Assembly (NCBI GenBank): GCA_024233935.1
Contig: JACKOY010000005.1
Coordinates: 186,001-250,000 of the forward strand
DNA from: Spirochaetales bacterium
GTDB taxonomy: Bacteria; Spirochaetota; Leptospiria; Leptospirales; Leptonemataceae
Length of the DNA stretch: 64,000 nt
Direction: 5' to 3'
The notes under the pieces are model-generated. The model was not told the DNA's origin and ran no database searches. It was given only the letters and a program-made list of their open reading frames with translations. Of this stretch, positions 16,455-25,250 are shown piece by piece. Numbering within the stretch: the stretch's first letter is position 1; each line of letters starts with the position of its first letter. Made by a program: the position numbers and the translations under genes.

Positions 16455-16850
16455 ATGACCGAACCCGAACAGAGCAAGGGCGAAGAAGAGCTGCTCGTCC
16501 ACGTTACAACGACCGTCGAACATATTCAGCTCATCCTGGAAAGCATTCAGGCCATCGTACGCCTTGCCGACGAAAGCGTGCTGGTGTGGTCCCGGGCCGG
16601 TGATTTGTTGCTCTTTCCGGACCTGGAAGGACCCGTGCTCATCAACGATGCCGGGGGCGTCATGGGCGACTCGCTTTTCGAAGTGCACTGGCACGACGAA
16701 CGCACCACCGAGCAGGTTTTTGAACAGCTGTGTGCTCTGGATCGTTTCGACGAAGAAGCGGTGCGCGAGCTGGGCCTGGAGGCGTTGCATCGCGCACCGA
16801 CCGCCGGGCAGATGGTGCAGTTCTGCAACCTGCCCCCGTCCGACAACTAG
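16455..16850 (+). CDS. Small acidic hypothetical protein
   Basis: A 131-residue acidic cytosolic protein from ATG 16455 (MTEPEQSKGEEELLVHV). An in-frame ATG at 16317 would add 46 residues of unconvincing composition. The sequence shows alternating strands and helices (VWSRAGDLLLFPDLEGPVLINDAGGV) and a C-terminal helix with EQVFEQLCALDRFDEEAV. No membrane segment, signal or catalytic motif is visible and I do not recognise the family. A lipoprotein gene follows after 47 bases on the same strand. Confidence 0.65.
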   Translation: MTEPEQSKGEEELLVHVTTTVEHIQLILESIQAIVRLADESVLVWSRAGDLLLFPDLEGPVLINDAGGVMGDSLFEVHWHDERTTEQVFEQLCALDRFDEEAVRELGLEALHRAPTAGQMVQFCNLPPSDN

Positions 16851-16897
16851 GACGAAATTCCCTTGCGTGGAGCGACCCCGGGATATAGGGTCCGAGG

Positions 16898-18121
16898 GTG
16901 GGCCCTTTCTGGCGACAGGCCCTTCGTGGCGCCGCGACCACGACGCTGTTGCTTCTGGCAGGCGGCTGTTTGTACAATCCCGAGACGGAAAGTACGCCGG
17001 AGCTTTCTCTGCTCGGAATCAGCGCGGTCACCTGTCCCGAAGTCTCCATTGATAGCGCCGCCATTCAGGTAACCGGCACCGGTGATAGCATTGCGACCGA
17101 CGGGGTAGTCACGCTTCGAGAAGCGATAACCGCCGCCGAAACAGACGCCGCCTCAGGAGATGCGCCGGCCGGAAACGGTGCCGACGTCATCGACCTGACT
17201 GCAGTGACCGGCATAATCAGCCTGAGCGCCAGCCTGCCTTCGATCACAACTCAGATCAGCCTGATCGGTTATTGCCCATCTCCGCTGGCCATCAGTGGCG
17301 CGAGTCTCTATCGCCTCCTGCACGTCTCCGGCGGAAACCTCAGCGTGCAGGACGTCGTTTTACAGGATGGCATCATCACCGGAGGCGCCGGGGACACGGG
17401 AGGAGCCGGACTGCGCATAGCCGGCGCCGGAGGAGGCGGAGCCTTTGGTGGGGCGATCTTTCTGGAATCGGGCACGCTGAGTTTGACGCGCGTCCGACTC
17501 ACAAACAACGCTGCTACCGGTGGCGCCGGAGGCACCTATAGCTTCGGGGCCGGCGGAACGGCGACCGGTCGGGATGGCGGTGGGCCAGCCGGCGGCACCG
17601 CAGTCGGCGGCGCCGGGGGCGTGAATACAGGCGTCGGACAGGCAGGCGGTTTTGGTACCGGTGGCGGTGGTGGCGGCTCGGACTCTTCATCTCCGGGAGC
17701 AGGCGGCGCGGGCGGCTTCGGCGCCGGCGGGGGAGCCGGTGGCGCCCTGACCAGCGGTGGGAGCGGCCCGGCCGGTGGTACCGGCGGCTCCTTCGGGGGA
17801 GATGGCGGCCAGGGGTGCTGCTCCGGGCCCGGTGGCGGAGGCGGAGGCGCCGGCCTCGGTGGCGCCATCATGGCCTACTCCGGAACCATCACTTTAACCG
17901 AAGTCGTGTTCACCGGCAATTCCGCCGCCGGTGGTAGCGCCGGGTCCAGCTACTGCTGTTATGTGGACGCGAGCAACGGTCAGGGCAAAGGCGGCGCGCT
18001 TTTCGTGAATACAGGAGTGGTGGCAAGCGCAACGGCCGTCACCGTAAGCAGCAACAGCGCGAGCGACGCCGCGGGAACATCATCGGACAACAACGACACG
18101 TACGGCATCAGTCTGCCATGA
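16898..18121 (+). CDS. Glycine-rich lipoprotein with beta-helix-like repeats
   Basis: A 407-residue predicted lipoprotein from GTG 16898. The signal peptide ATTTLLLLAGGC places the lipidated Cys at residue 24, followed by LYNPETESTPELSLLG, a motif shared with the lipoprotein at 62298. Residues about 50-155 resemble the start of a polymorphic-membrane-protein or CSLREA-type beta-helix (TLREAITAAETDA, then short strands). Residues about 155-315 are extremely Gly/Ala-rich (GGAGGFGAGGGAGGA, GPGGGGGGAGLGGA) and resemble PGRS-like or insertion-rich adhesins, and the last part returns to beta-helix-like repeats (VVFTGNSAAGGSAG, VTVSSNSASDAAG). It is probably displayed on the cell envelope. The GC-rich repeats make the frame prone to assembly or sequencing slips. 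Confidence 0.8.
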   Translation: MGPFWRQALRGAATTTLLLLAGGCLYNPETESTPELSLLGISAVTCPEVSIDSAAIQVTGTGDSIATDGVVTLREAITAAETDAASGDAPAGNGADVIDLTAVTGIISLSASLPSITTQISLIGYCPSPLAISGASLYRLLHVSGGNLSVQDVVLQDGIITGGAGDTGGAGLRIAGAGGGGAFGGAIFLESGTLSLTRVRLTNNAATGGAGGTYSFGAGGTATGRDGGGPAGGTAVGGAGGVNTGVGQAGGFGTGGGGGGSDSSSPGAGGAGGFGAGGGAGGALTSGGSGPAGGTGGSFGGDGGQGCCSGPGGGGGGAGLGGAIMAYSGTITLTEVVFTGNSAAGGSAGSSYCCYVDASNGQGKGGALFVNTGVVASATAVTVSSNSASDAAGTSSDNNDTYGISLP

Positions 18122-18148
18122 TGCCTGAAAACATCGGTCGCCGGGAAC

Positions 18149-20137
18149 TCAGCCGGCCGCAATTCGACGATCGCACTGCTCAATAAAGACACGCAGCGTA
18201 TCATCACGGTCGGCCTTTGCATGCAGGGCCACAAAGATCTGCTTTGCCGCGGCCGCATCGCCACCTGCCAGCAACCTGACAGCCTCTTCGAAGCGTTCGC
18301 GGTTTTCTCGTTTCTGTTGCTGCAGTTCCAGCGGATCACCGGCGAAAACTTCGTAGGCCTCGGTATAGTTGCTCTTGCCCCTTACCTGCAACCGGCCGAC
18401 GTAGCGCACGTCGTCGTTTAACTCAGGCGAGAGCGCGGCACGAACGTCAGCGCTGATGAGAATCCGGCAGCGAAAGGTTTTTGTGAGTGTTTCCAGTCGG
18501 GAAGCAACATTTACAGCGTCAGAAATCACGGTGCCGTCCATACGCATTTCTTCACCCACAATGCCGAGCATCATCTGGCCGCTGTGAATGCCGACGCCGA
18601 TCCGGATGGGGAGATAACCGCGATCGACCCGCTCCTCGTTGTAATTGCGCAGCGTGCGCTGCATAGAGATGGCGGCCAGCACGGCATCCTCCGGGGTGCG
18701 TGGGAACAGGGCCATGATGGCGTCGCCGATGTACTTGTCGATGAAGCCATGCTGGCCGCGGATCTCCGGCCCCATCCGCCGCAAATACGCGTTGATGAAC
18801 TCGAAATTCTCCTGGGGAGTCATGCCTTCGGAGATCGTTGTAAAAGACCGAATATCGGAAAACAGGATCGTCAGGTCCTGAAGCACCTGGTCACCGAGGC
18901 AGACTTCGGTCACGTCCTCACGCCGCAAAAACTGCAGGAAGTCGGCGGGCACGAACCGGCGAAAGGCTTCGTTGATGCGCAGAATGCGCGACCGCGCCTC
19001 GTCCAGGCTGTTGGCCATGCCGTTCATGCTGCGCGCCAGATCGCCGAACTCATCGGTGCTTTCCCAATTCACGACGATCTTGAGATTGCCCTGTCCTATT
19101 TCGCGCACGGCGCCCGAAAGTTCTTTGATGGGCCGCGTGATATAACGCGTCAAAAAATAAGAAAGCAAGACCGATAGCATGGCCGCCAGACCAAAGACGA
19201 TAACCGAAAGCCAGAGGACCGCCTTTCGAAACGCAAGCACAGAAGCCGCCGAAACGTCCAGAGTCACCATGCCGACCGGCTGACCTGACCGATCCCGAAT
19301 AAGAGCGTGGGCGGAAATAAAATCTCCGTAGCTGCTTGAATAGATGCGCTTGTCGACTTCGTCCCGGTTCTCGTCTATCATCTCGATCAGATCGGCGATG
19401 GTGGAATCGTCGTCCACGTAACCGGAACCCGGATCCGAACCGGGGTCATCGGCGCCTGAAAAAGAAAGGGACCACTCCACGGACCCTCCGGAGTCGTTCA
19501 GGGTGACTTCGAGTTCGCGATTTTCATGATCCAGGAGGCGACCCGACGAATCGTTGACGAGCGGAATCACACGGGTGGGCCCATCCATCGTGACCTGAAA
19601 GACGGCCTCATCGTTTATCAAAAGCGTGCGGTCCGCCGCTCGCCAGTGCACGCGGGTGCCGTTGGGCGCCTGAAAGTCGTCCGCTTGCTCGGTTTCGTTG
19701 TAGACCAGGACAAAGTCCGTCTCGTCGCGGCGTTGCAGAAAAAAGGAAACAGCGCTGCTTTCAATCCAGATGGTGTCCCCCGAGATCTCGGTGGCGTCGA
19801 CGGCGTAGAAGAATTCTTCCTCGCTTCCATCGTAATTCAGTGAATAGACGTAGGCGATGTGCGGATGCTGGGTTTCGACCGCCCGGAAGAGAGTCAGAAG
19901 CTCCTGGTAGTAGGGATCTTCCAGGGAATCCAGAGACCGAAAAGACCGGTGACGTTCGGCGTCGATCGCGCCGGCCAGGGAGCGCGCCAGAGCCAGATTA
20001 TTCTGTCGGAACTGCTGAAAGAAACGATTCTCGAGCACGGCATACATCGCGAGCGAAACGCATAGCGATAAGAACAGATTCAGACCAACAATGGCCAGAA
20101 AGATGCGAATACCGATGCGTGTGTGCCAGGGTTTCAT
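18149..20137 (-). CDS. Receptor-type class III adenylate cyclase (sensor-HAMP-cyclase)
   Basis: A 662-residue membrane protein. After an N-terminal membrane helix (FLAIVGLNLFLSLCVSLAMYAVL) lies a periplasmic domain of about 270 residues with an acidic DDPGSDPGSGYVDDDS stretch, then a second helix (LWLSVIVFGLAAMLSVLLSYFL), a HAMP domain (TRPIKELSGAVREIGQGNL) and a class III cyclase domain. The metal-binding aspartates are in FSDIRSFT and IGDAIMALF, and the Lys of FIDKYIGD together with the Asp of VISDAVNVASRLE is the pair that selects ATP. It should make cAMP in the cytosol in response to an external signal. The C-terminus has a short helical repeat (RFEEAVRLLAGGDAAAAKQIF). ATG 20137 is preferred to a TTG at 20188. 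Confidence 0.92.
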   Translation of the reverse strand: MKPWHTRIGIRIFLAIVGLNLFLSLCVSLAMYAVLENRFFQQFRQNNLALARSLAGAIDAERHRSFRSLDSLEDPYYQELLTLFRAVETQHPHIAYVYSLNYDGSEEEFFYAVDATEISGDTIWIESSAVSFFLQRRDETDFVLVYNETEQADDFQAPNGTRVHWRAADRTLLINDEAVFQVTMDGPTRVIPLVNDSSGRLLDHENRELEVTLNDSGGSVEWSLSFSGADDPGSDPGSGYVDDDSTIADLIEMIDENRDEVDKRIYSSSYGDFISAHALIRDRSGQPVGMVTLDVSAASVLAFRKAVLWLSVIVFGLAAMLSVLLSYFLTRYITRPIKELSGAVREIGQGNLKIVVNWESTDEFGDLARSMNGMANSLDEARSRILRINEAFRRFVPADFLQFLRREDVTEVCLGDQVLQDLTILFSDIRSFTTISEGMTPQENFEFINAYLRRMGPEIRGQHGFIDKYIGDAIMALFPRTPEDAVLAAISMQRTLRNYNEERVDRGYLPIRIGVGIHSGQMMLGIVGEEMRMDGTVISDAVNVASRLETLTKTFRCRILISADVRAALSPELNDDVRYVGRLQVRGKSNYTEAYEVFAGDPLELQQQKRENRERFEEAVRLLAGGDAAAAKQIFVALHAKADRDDTLRVFIEQCDRRIAAG

Positions 20138-20188
20138 GGGCGAGTGCGGAGAACTGGTCGTTGAACACACTGCCCGATGCGAAAGCAA

Positions 20189-21193
20189 TCACTCTTTGAT
20201 GTAGCCGATCTCGCGAAACCAGCTCAGGGCGCGTGTCACGGCTTCCTCTACGGACACCTGGGCCTCGAAGCCGAGGTCCCGGGCGGCTCGTTCTCCGGAC
20301 AAAAACTGCCCGGCGGCCATCACGGCGATGGCAGTCTTCGAAATCTTCGGTGGCGGCCCCAGCTTGAGTCGATAGCGCAAAGACTGGAGCGCGCCCACGA
20401 GACGTACGAGACCCAGCGGCAGGGCGCGCGGCGGACGGACGACGCCGGCCTGTTCGGCGATCATCTGGATGAGCTCCGCCAGCTCCATGTTTTGGCCGGT
20501 CAAAAGATAGCGTCGCCCTGGCTGCCCGCGCTCCAGAACCGCAAGCAAACCCCGCCCGGCGTCGCCGGCATAGATCACGTTGCGCCGTCCATTCACATAA
20601 CCCGGCAACGTGCCATTGGCGGTCTCCACAACGAAGGCGCCCGTCGTCGGTCCATAATCAAATTCGCCGATGGTCATGGCCGGTATGCCAATCATAACCG
20701 GCAGGCCCGCCCGCGCTTTGCGCATGGCCAGATCGTCCATGGCCCACTTGACCTGCACGTACGGATTGCGATTCTCCGGTTGCGCCACATACTCGAGCCC
20801 TTCGTGTCCCGGTGCGCCGGTGGGATTTTTCTGAAGCGCTATCGCACCTCCGACGTACACGATACGCCTCAGACCGGCCTCGTCGCAGGCCCGATAGAAG
20901 TTCTCCATCTGATCCAGACCCCGCTTAACGTCTTCCCGCCAGGGCCGCGGAACGGTCGGATAATAACCGGCGCAGTTGACCACTCCGTCGCAACCCTGAA
21001 GGGCATGGATGAGGCCAGCCGTGTCGTCCAGATCGGCAACGCGACTCTCGTAAGGCGCAAGGTCCGCCAGTTGCTCCAGACGTGATCCCTGGCGATGAAT
21101 CACACGCAACCGATGCCCGGCAGATTGAATCTCGCGGGCAGTGTGATGGCCGATCATGCCGGTTGCGCCAATTACTGCTGTTTCGCGGGCCAT
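20189..21193 (-). CDS. NAD(P)-dependent epimerase/dehydratase (extended SDR)
   Basis: A 334-residue extended SDR with the N-terminal cofactor motif VIGATGMIG and an active-site YVQVK (Tyr-x-x-x-Lys) near residue 150. The layout resembles dihydroflavonol-reductase or HpnA-like proteins acting on sugars, sterols or isoprenoid ketones. The C-terminal helix VSVEEAVTRALSWFREIGYI is typical of that group. It lies upstream of the adenylate cyclase on the same strand with 51 bases between, so co-transcription is possible but a functional link is not evident. It diverges from the response regulator across 113 bases. Confidence 0.87.
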   Translation of the reverse strand: MARETAVIGATGMIGHHTAREIQSAGHRLRVIHRQGSRLEQLADLAPYESRVADLDDTAGLIHALQGCDGVVNCAGYYPTVPRPWREDVKRGLDQMENFYRACDEAGLRRIVYVGGAIALQKNPTGAPGHEGLEYVAQPENRNPYVQVKWAMDDLAMRKARAGLPVMIGIPAMTIGEFDYGPTTGAFVVETANGTLPGYVNGRRNVIYAGDAGRGLLAVLERGQPGRRYLLTGQNMELAELIQMIAEQAGVVRPPRALPLGLVRLVGALQSLRYRLKLGPPPKISKTAIAVMAAGQFLSGERAARDLGFEAQVSVEEAVTRALSWFREIGYIKE

Positions 21194-21298
21194 CGACTGA
21201 ATTCAAACCCGGCCACCTCGATAGCAATGGTTTTTGTCTGGTAAGCGAAAGCCATAGGGCGGAATGACCTATTGACCGGCCGTCGCCCGGAGGTTAGT

Positions 21299-21349
21299 AT
21301 GCGGGCATGCCGGACGGGGTTGGGCTCATGGCCGTTCCACTTGTATTGA
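21299..21349 (+). other. Possible 16-codon leader ORF overlapping the response-regulator start
   Basis: ATG 21299 stands five bases after GGAGG (21289-21293), the best ribosome site here, and reads MRACRTGLGSWPFHLY before a TGA at 21347. The response regulator ATG at 21307 lies inside it in another frame and 13 bases from that GGAGG. Either the site serves both, or translation of the short frame influences the regulator. Weak evidence. Confidence 0.25.
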
Positions 21350-21984
21350 TCGAAGACAACGAAACGGCCGGCCAGGCAGTACAGGCGACCCTGAAGCGCA
21401 GCGACGAATTTGTCCTGCAGGCCTGGTATCGCACGGGCAAGGAAGCCCTGAGCGGCGTTGCCGGCGATGGTGCGGGCCTGGTTGTGCTGGACCTGGGTCT
21501 GCCCGACGTGCACGGGCTGGAGTTAATCCCCCAACTCCGTCGACTCGCTCCTGACGTACGCATTGTCGCACACACTATTTTCGATGATCCGGCTCTGATT
21601 CTGCGAACGGTAGCAGCCGGCGCCAACGGCTATCTGCTGAAAGACACGCCACCGGATTTGTTTCTGGCCGAACTCAAGGTCATGCATCTGGGCGGCGCCC
21701 CCATGTCCGCCGGCATCGCCCGTAAGATTTTGCGGACCATGGAGTCCGGCGACGCAAGACCGATTGAAGTCGATCGGTCCGGGCTCTCAGACCGCGAAAT
21801 CGAAGTCCTGAACTTAATTTCGCTTGGCTTCACCTACCGGGATGCTGCCGACGAAATTGATCTCAGCGAGCACACTCTCCGACGGCACATCGAAAATATC
21901 TACCGAAAGCTGGACGTGCATCGCAAGTCCGAGGCCATCCTCAAGGGTCGAAGGCTCGGAATCATTCGAGACCCGGAGCCGTAG
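21307..21984 (+). CDS. NarL/LuxR-family response regulator
   Basis: A 225-residue two-domain regulator. The receiver domain has acidic residues IEDNE, the phospho-acceptor Asp in VVLDLGLPD (about residue 62) and the conserved Lys in YLLKD. The output is a LuxR-type helix-turn-helix: LSDREIEVLNLISLGFTYRDAADEIDLSEHTLRRHIENIYRKL. Its partner is most likely the HisKA_3-type kinase at 22254, in the same direction after 269 bases, as in DesK/DesR and NarX/NarL pairs. An alternative ATG at 21328 would trim seven residues. Targets are unknown; nearby desaturase genes are candidates. Confidence 0.9.
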   Translation: MPDGVGLMAVPLVLIEDNETAGQAVQATLKRSDEFVLQAWYRTGKEALSGVAGDGAGLVVLDLGLPDVHGLELIPQLRRLAPDVRIVAHTIFDDPALILRTVAAGANGYLLKDTPPDLFLAELKVMHLGGAPMSAGIARKILRTMESGDARPIEVDRSGLSDREIEVLNLISLGFTYRDAADEIDLSEHTLRRHIENIYRKLDVHRKSEAILKGRRLGIIRDPEP

Positions 21985-22253
21985 TCGCAGGAAAGGCATT
22001 GAGCCCATCCAGGCGCCCGGTACGCGCGCACACATGATGTTTTCGATGGTACTCCTGGCCTTTTGCGAAACGCGATCGCTTTGAGCTTCGTTTTCTGCTT
22101 GCATGTCTCCGGGTTCCCTGCTCGGGCCCGGGGCCAGGATGCGCCTGTGGACGTCCGTTTTTCAAGAAAACGTAAGAGACGCATAAGACGGATCCTGATG
22201 TGGTCTTCGGGGAACGGTGCTGCAATGGGGATCGCCCGGAGAACTGAACTTCC

Positions 22254-23621
22254 ATGCACGACGCGCAAATCTGGACCCTGGTCTTCAGCCTGCTGGCGGC
22301 CATCAATCACTTCTACGCGGGCCTGATTGGCCTTTCGGTCGCCGGACGAAATCGCCAGGCCAATCGTCTGTTCACACTGCTGGCCTGGGGTGGCGCCTGG
22401 TATGCACTCTGGGTGGGCCTTTTGGGCAGCGGTGTGAGTGCGCCGTATCCGCGCCTGTATGGCATTTCGCAACTTCTGACCGGATACATCGGCCCCGCAC
22501 TCTACCTGTTCACGCGCAAGATGACGGCGCCGGCCGAGCCTCTGGGGCGATGGCGCTGGCTGCTTCTGGCCGGCCTGCCCGGTAGCTTGTTTGCGATCGC
22601 GATCTTTCTAAGGCCGGAGCACGGTCGGGAGCTGTGGGTTCTCTACGAACAGGGTCGCCTCATCACCGATGGGGGGCTGCCCGGCGTTCTTTATCTTTTG
22701 CACACGCTGGAGCTTCTGGCGCTCCTGCTGGCCGGGTTGCTTCGTGCGGCGCGCTTCGCCTTTGGCAGCAATGCCGGCCCCACATTACGCAGGCCTGCGC
22801 GCTCCATTCTCGTGGCCGCCGGAACAGCCCTGATTGCGCTCGCCGCATCGAATCTGGTCCCTCAGGTTTTTCCGCACTTGCGATCTCTACGATTTGGCCC
22901 GCTACTCACCATACCCGCCATCCTCATATTGTACTATTCTCTCGTCGATAGCCGTCGGGCTCTGGAGCGACTGCGCGAGAGGCGGCAACAGGAACGCCGG
23001 CGCGCCCGGGCAGTGCTGCGGGCGGGCCGCAGGCGAATCCGGTTTTATCGGGAGCAGATGGAAACGGAGCGGGCCCGCATTGCCTCCGAGATTCACGACT
23101 CGGTCGGATCGGGGCTGACCACGACGATCGTGGAATTAGAATCAGGCCCGGGACTATCCGCCCGCGAACTGCTGGCCCGATTGCGACTCGCCTTGAGTCA
23201 GTTGCGCGAACTGGTGCATTTGCAAACCGAGGAGGATCGCATAGAGCTTTCGCTCGAGTTCCGGGAGTACCTGACGCGCCTGCAAAAGACCGGCAAACTC
23301 GACATTCAGCATTCCATTCAGGATGTTGCGTCTTTGTCGCCGGAACGTCGGTATCATGTGCGCCAGATCTTTTTTGAGCTGATGAGTAACGTACTGCGCC
23401 ACTCGCGGGCAAACATGGTCGCCGTGCGCTTTCGCAGACACGGTTCAGTCGTGAGTCTGCTGGTCGCCGACGATGGGGCCGGTCTGCCGGCCGGCGCGCC
23501 CGAGGCCGGTCATGGTCTACGTGGCGTTCAAGATCGAGCCCGCCGACTGCGCGCGCGCTTTCGTTTGCGCTCCGGATCGAAGGGAACGGTGGCTCGCTTG
23601 CGCGTACCGATGGATGGGTAG
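22254..23621 (+). CDS. Membrane sensor histidine kinase (HisKA_3/HPK7 type)
   Basis: A 455-residue kinase. Residues about 5-230 contain six or seven hydrophobic segments with hardly any extracellular loops, so the signal is probably sensed within the membrane. A charged linker (RRALERLRERRQQERRRARAVLRAGRRR) leads to the dimerisation helix with the phospho-acceptor His281 in ASEIHDSVGSGL. The ATP-binding domain has the N-box FFELMSNVLRHS (Asn379), G1 box VADDGAG and G2 box GHGLRGVQDRARRL. This build matches kinases paired with NarL-type regulators, including the lipid-fluidity sensor DesK. A decayed copy of the last 30 codons lies at 30495, beside the second desaturase operon. The 269 bases between it and the regulator gene show no other gene. 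Confidence 0.9.
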   Translation: MHDAQIWTLVFSLLAAINHFYAGLIGLSVAGRNRQANRLFTLLAWGGAWYALWVGLLGSGVSAPYPRLYGISQLLTGYIGPALYLFTRKMTAPAEPLGRWRWLLLAGLPGSLFAIAIFLRPEHGRELWVLYEQGRLITDGGLPGVLYLLHTLELLALLLAGLLRAARFAFGSNAGPTLRRPARSILVAAGTALIALAASNLVPQVFPHLRSLRFGPLLTIPAILILYYSLVDSRRALERLRERRQQERRRARAVLRAGRRRIRFYREQMETERARIASEIHDSVGSGLTTTIVELESGPGLSARELLARLRLALSQLRELVHLQTEEDRIELSLEFREYLTRLQKTGKLDIQHSIQDVASLSPERRYHVRQIFFELMSNVLRHSRANMVAVRFRRHGSVVSLLVADDGAGLPAGAPEAGHGLRGVQDRARRLRARFRLRSGSKGTVARLRVPMDG

Positions 23622-23743
23622 TGCGACAACGAAGGCGACCCGGAAAAAAGGGAAATGCATAAGTCGCCTGAGGCTATGCGCGACGGCATGGGGCAATATG
23701 CCCTATTGTTCTTTTCGGCAAAGAAAGCTATGCTGCCTTCTCT

Positions 23744-25108
23744 ATGACTTCATCCGAAGGAAAGCGAGGGTGCCGGAAGGGTCATTCCGCGGCTGCGTGC
23801 GGGAGACTGGCAGGTCTGGCCTTTCTGGCCGGTCTTAGCGCCTGCGTGGATTTTGAAGCGTCATCGACTGACCTGACTGAAACGGAGAACCTGATTCTGG
23901 TCTGCCTGCTCGCCGGAATATGCGATGAAGGGCGGCCCTTCTCGGTCACCAGCAACCCCAGCGGCATGAACGACGCGGCCCTGGCCTTTGCAATGGATGC
24001 AGGCCACATCTACCTGGCGGGCTACGATAACGTGCCCGGCGAACAACAATGGCGCATTGAAAAACGCAGCAAGATCGACGGTAGTCTGGACCCCCTTTTC
24101 GGAAGCGGCGGCGTCGTACAATCCAATCTCTCGGCCAATAACGAACTCATACGGGGTATTACGATCCTGAACGGTTACATCTACATAGCCGGTGAAGACC
24201 AGAGTCCCGGTGCTGGCGATCGTCAGTGGCGCATCGAAAAACGCAGTGCGGTCACCGGGGCACTCGACACGGCTTTTGACGGAGACGGGCGCATACTGAC
24301 CAACCTCGCCGTGGGCAATACGGACTATGTCTTTGATCTTACGAACGACGGGACATACCTGTACGTCGCAGGTGTGCAATCGATCGGATTCAATCAGCCG
24401 CGACTGGAACGCCTCGACCCCGCATCCGGTTCGCTGGTTGGCGGCGGGGGCTGGGGGGCCGGATTTCTGAATGATCCGAACGGGAGCTCTTCCTATCGCG
24501 CCATCACGATGAACGGCTCGAACCTGGTGCTGTCGCGCGAGAACGGCTCGGGTCTTGATTGTTCCATCAATCAGCGCGACTCCGGCGCAAACAACGTGGC
24601 CGGTTTTGGCACGGCCGGTTATGTAACGATTGATCCTGGCGGGGCGGGCTCGGAGTACTGCGATGAGGTGACAGCGGGTGGCGGTCTCATCTTTCAAGCG
24701 ATCAATGACCTGAGTCTCGGCGGAAGCAATTACACCTGGCGGCTGGATGTTGTCGACTCGGCTACCGGCGCCTACGCGACCGGTTTTCTGGGATCCGGCA
24801 TTCTGGCGAATAATTACAGTACAGGCGACGATCGCATCCAGGCGGTGGCCACAAACGGAACGGATTTGTATCTGGGCGGGCGGGATGAAACAGCCGGAGT
24901 CGGGGACGCGCAACTTCGTCTGGAACGGCGCAGCGCAACCAGCGGAAGCCTGATTTACACATATACCGAGAACCCCAGCGTAAATGCGGAAACAATTCAG
25001 GCCATACTAATCGACGGAACATTTATCTATCTTCTGATAGTCGACGCGGGCCCGGGCGATCAGCAATGGCGGCTAGACAAGCGGTACGCTGCGACTGGAT
25101 CCCTGTGA
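23744..25108 (+). CDS. Lipoprotein with delta-60 (DUF5122-type) propeller repeats
   Basis: A 454-residue predicted lipoprotein. The leader is long and basic; the hydrophobic part LAGLAFLAGLSAC places the lipidated Cys near residue 34. The body contains repeats of the delta-60 kind: QQWRIEKRSKIDGSLDPLFG, RQWRIEKRSAVTGALDTAFD, RLERLDPASGSL, LRLERRSATSGSL and QQWRLDKRYAATGSL, interleaved with strands such as GYIYIAGED and TYLYVAGV, which should fold as a beta-propeller. The family is of unknown function and usually extracellular. It sits between the histidine kinase and the first desaturase operon, where the duplicated arrangement at 30.6 kb has no counterpart, so it may be an insertion there. 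Confidence 0.82.
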   Translation: MTSSEGKRGCRKGHSAAACGRLAGLAFLAGLSACVDFEASSTDLTETENLILVCLLAGICDEGRPFSVTSNPSGMNDAALAFAMDAGHIYLAGYDNVPGEQQWRIEKRSKIDGSLDPLFGSGGVVQSNLSANNELIRGITILNGYIYIAGEDQSPGAGDRQWRIEKRSAVTGALDTAFDGDGRILTNLAVGNTDYVFDLTNDGTYLYVAGVQSIGFNQPRLERLDPASGSLVGGGGWGAGFLNDPNGSSSYRAITMNGSNLVLSRENGSGLDCSINQRDSGANNVAGFGTAGYVTIDPGGAGSEYCDEVTAGGGLIFQAINDLSLGGSNYTWRLDVVDSATGAYATGFLGSGILANNYSTGDDRIQAVATNGTDLYLGGRDETAGVGDAQLRLERRSATSGSLIYTYTENPSVNAETIQAILIDGTFIYLLIVDAGPGDQQWRLDKRYAATGSL

Positions 25109-25133
25109 CAGGGGGCCGGCGGCAGTCCCCCTG
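25109..25133. terminator. GC-rich hairpin after the delta-60 lipoprotein
   Basis: CAGGGGG at 25109-25115 pairs with CCCCCTG at 25127-25133 around an 11-base loop, beginning directly after the TGA. There is no T-tract, so it may only be a weak or factor-assisted terminator. It lies between convergent genes. Confidence 0.4.
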
Positions 25134-25250
25134 ACTGGTCGTGCACTTTCGCACCATCACCAAACGAAATTCCAGCGGGGTCTGGCGGTACGCCGGCCCA
25201 TTGATAGCGATCGCCGATCAGCATGTCCACGAGGCCATTGCTCGATGCGA

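Noticed and set aside
17536..17871. Proline-rich minus-strand ORF inside the glycine-rich lipoprotein
   Set aside because: Gly codons (GGN) read as Pro (CCN) on the opposite strand; it is only the complement of the Gly tract.
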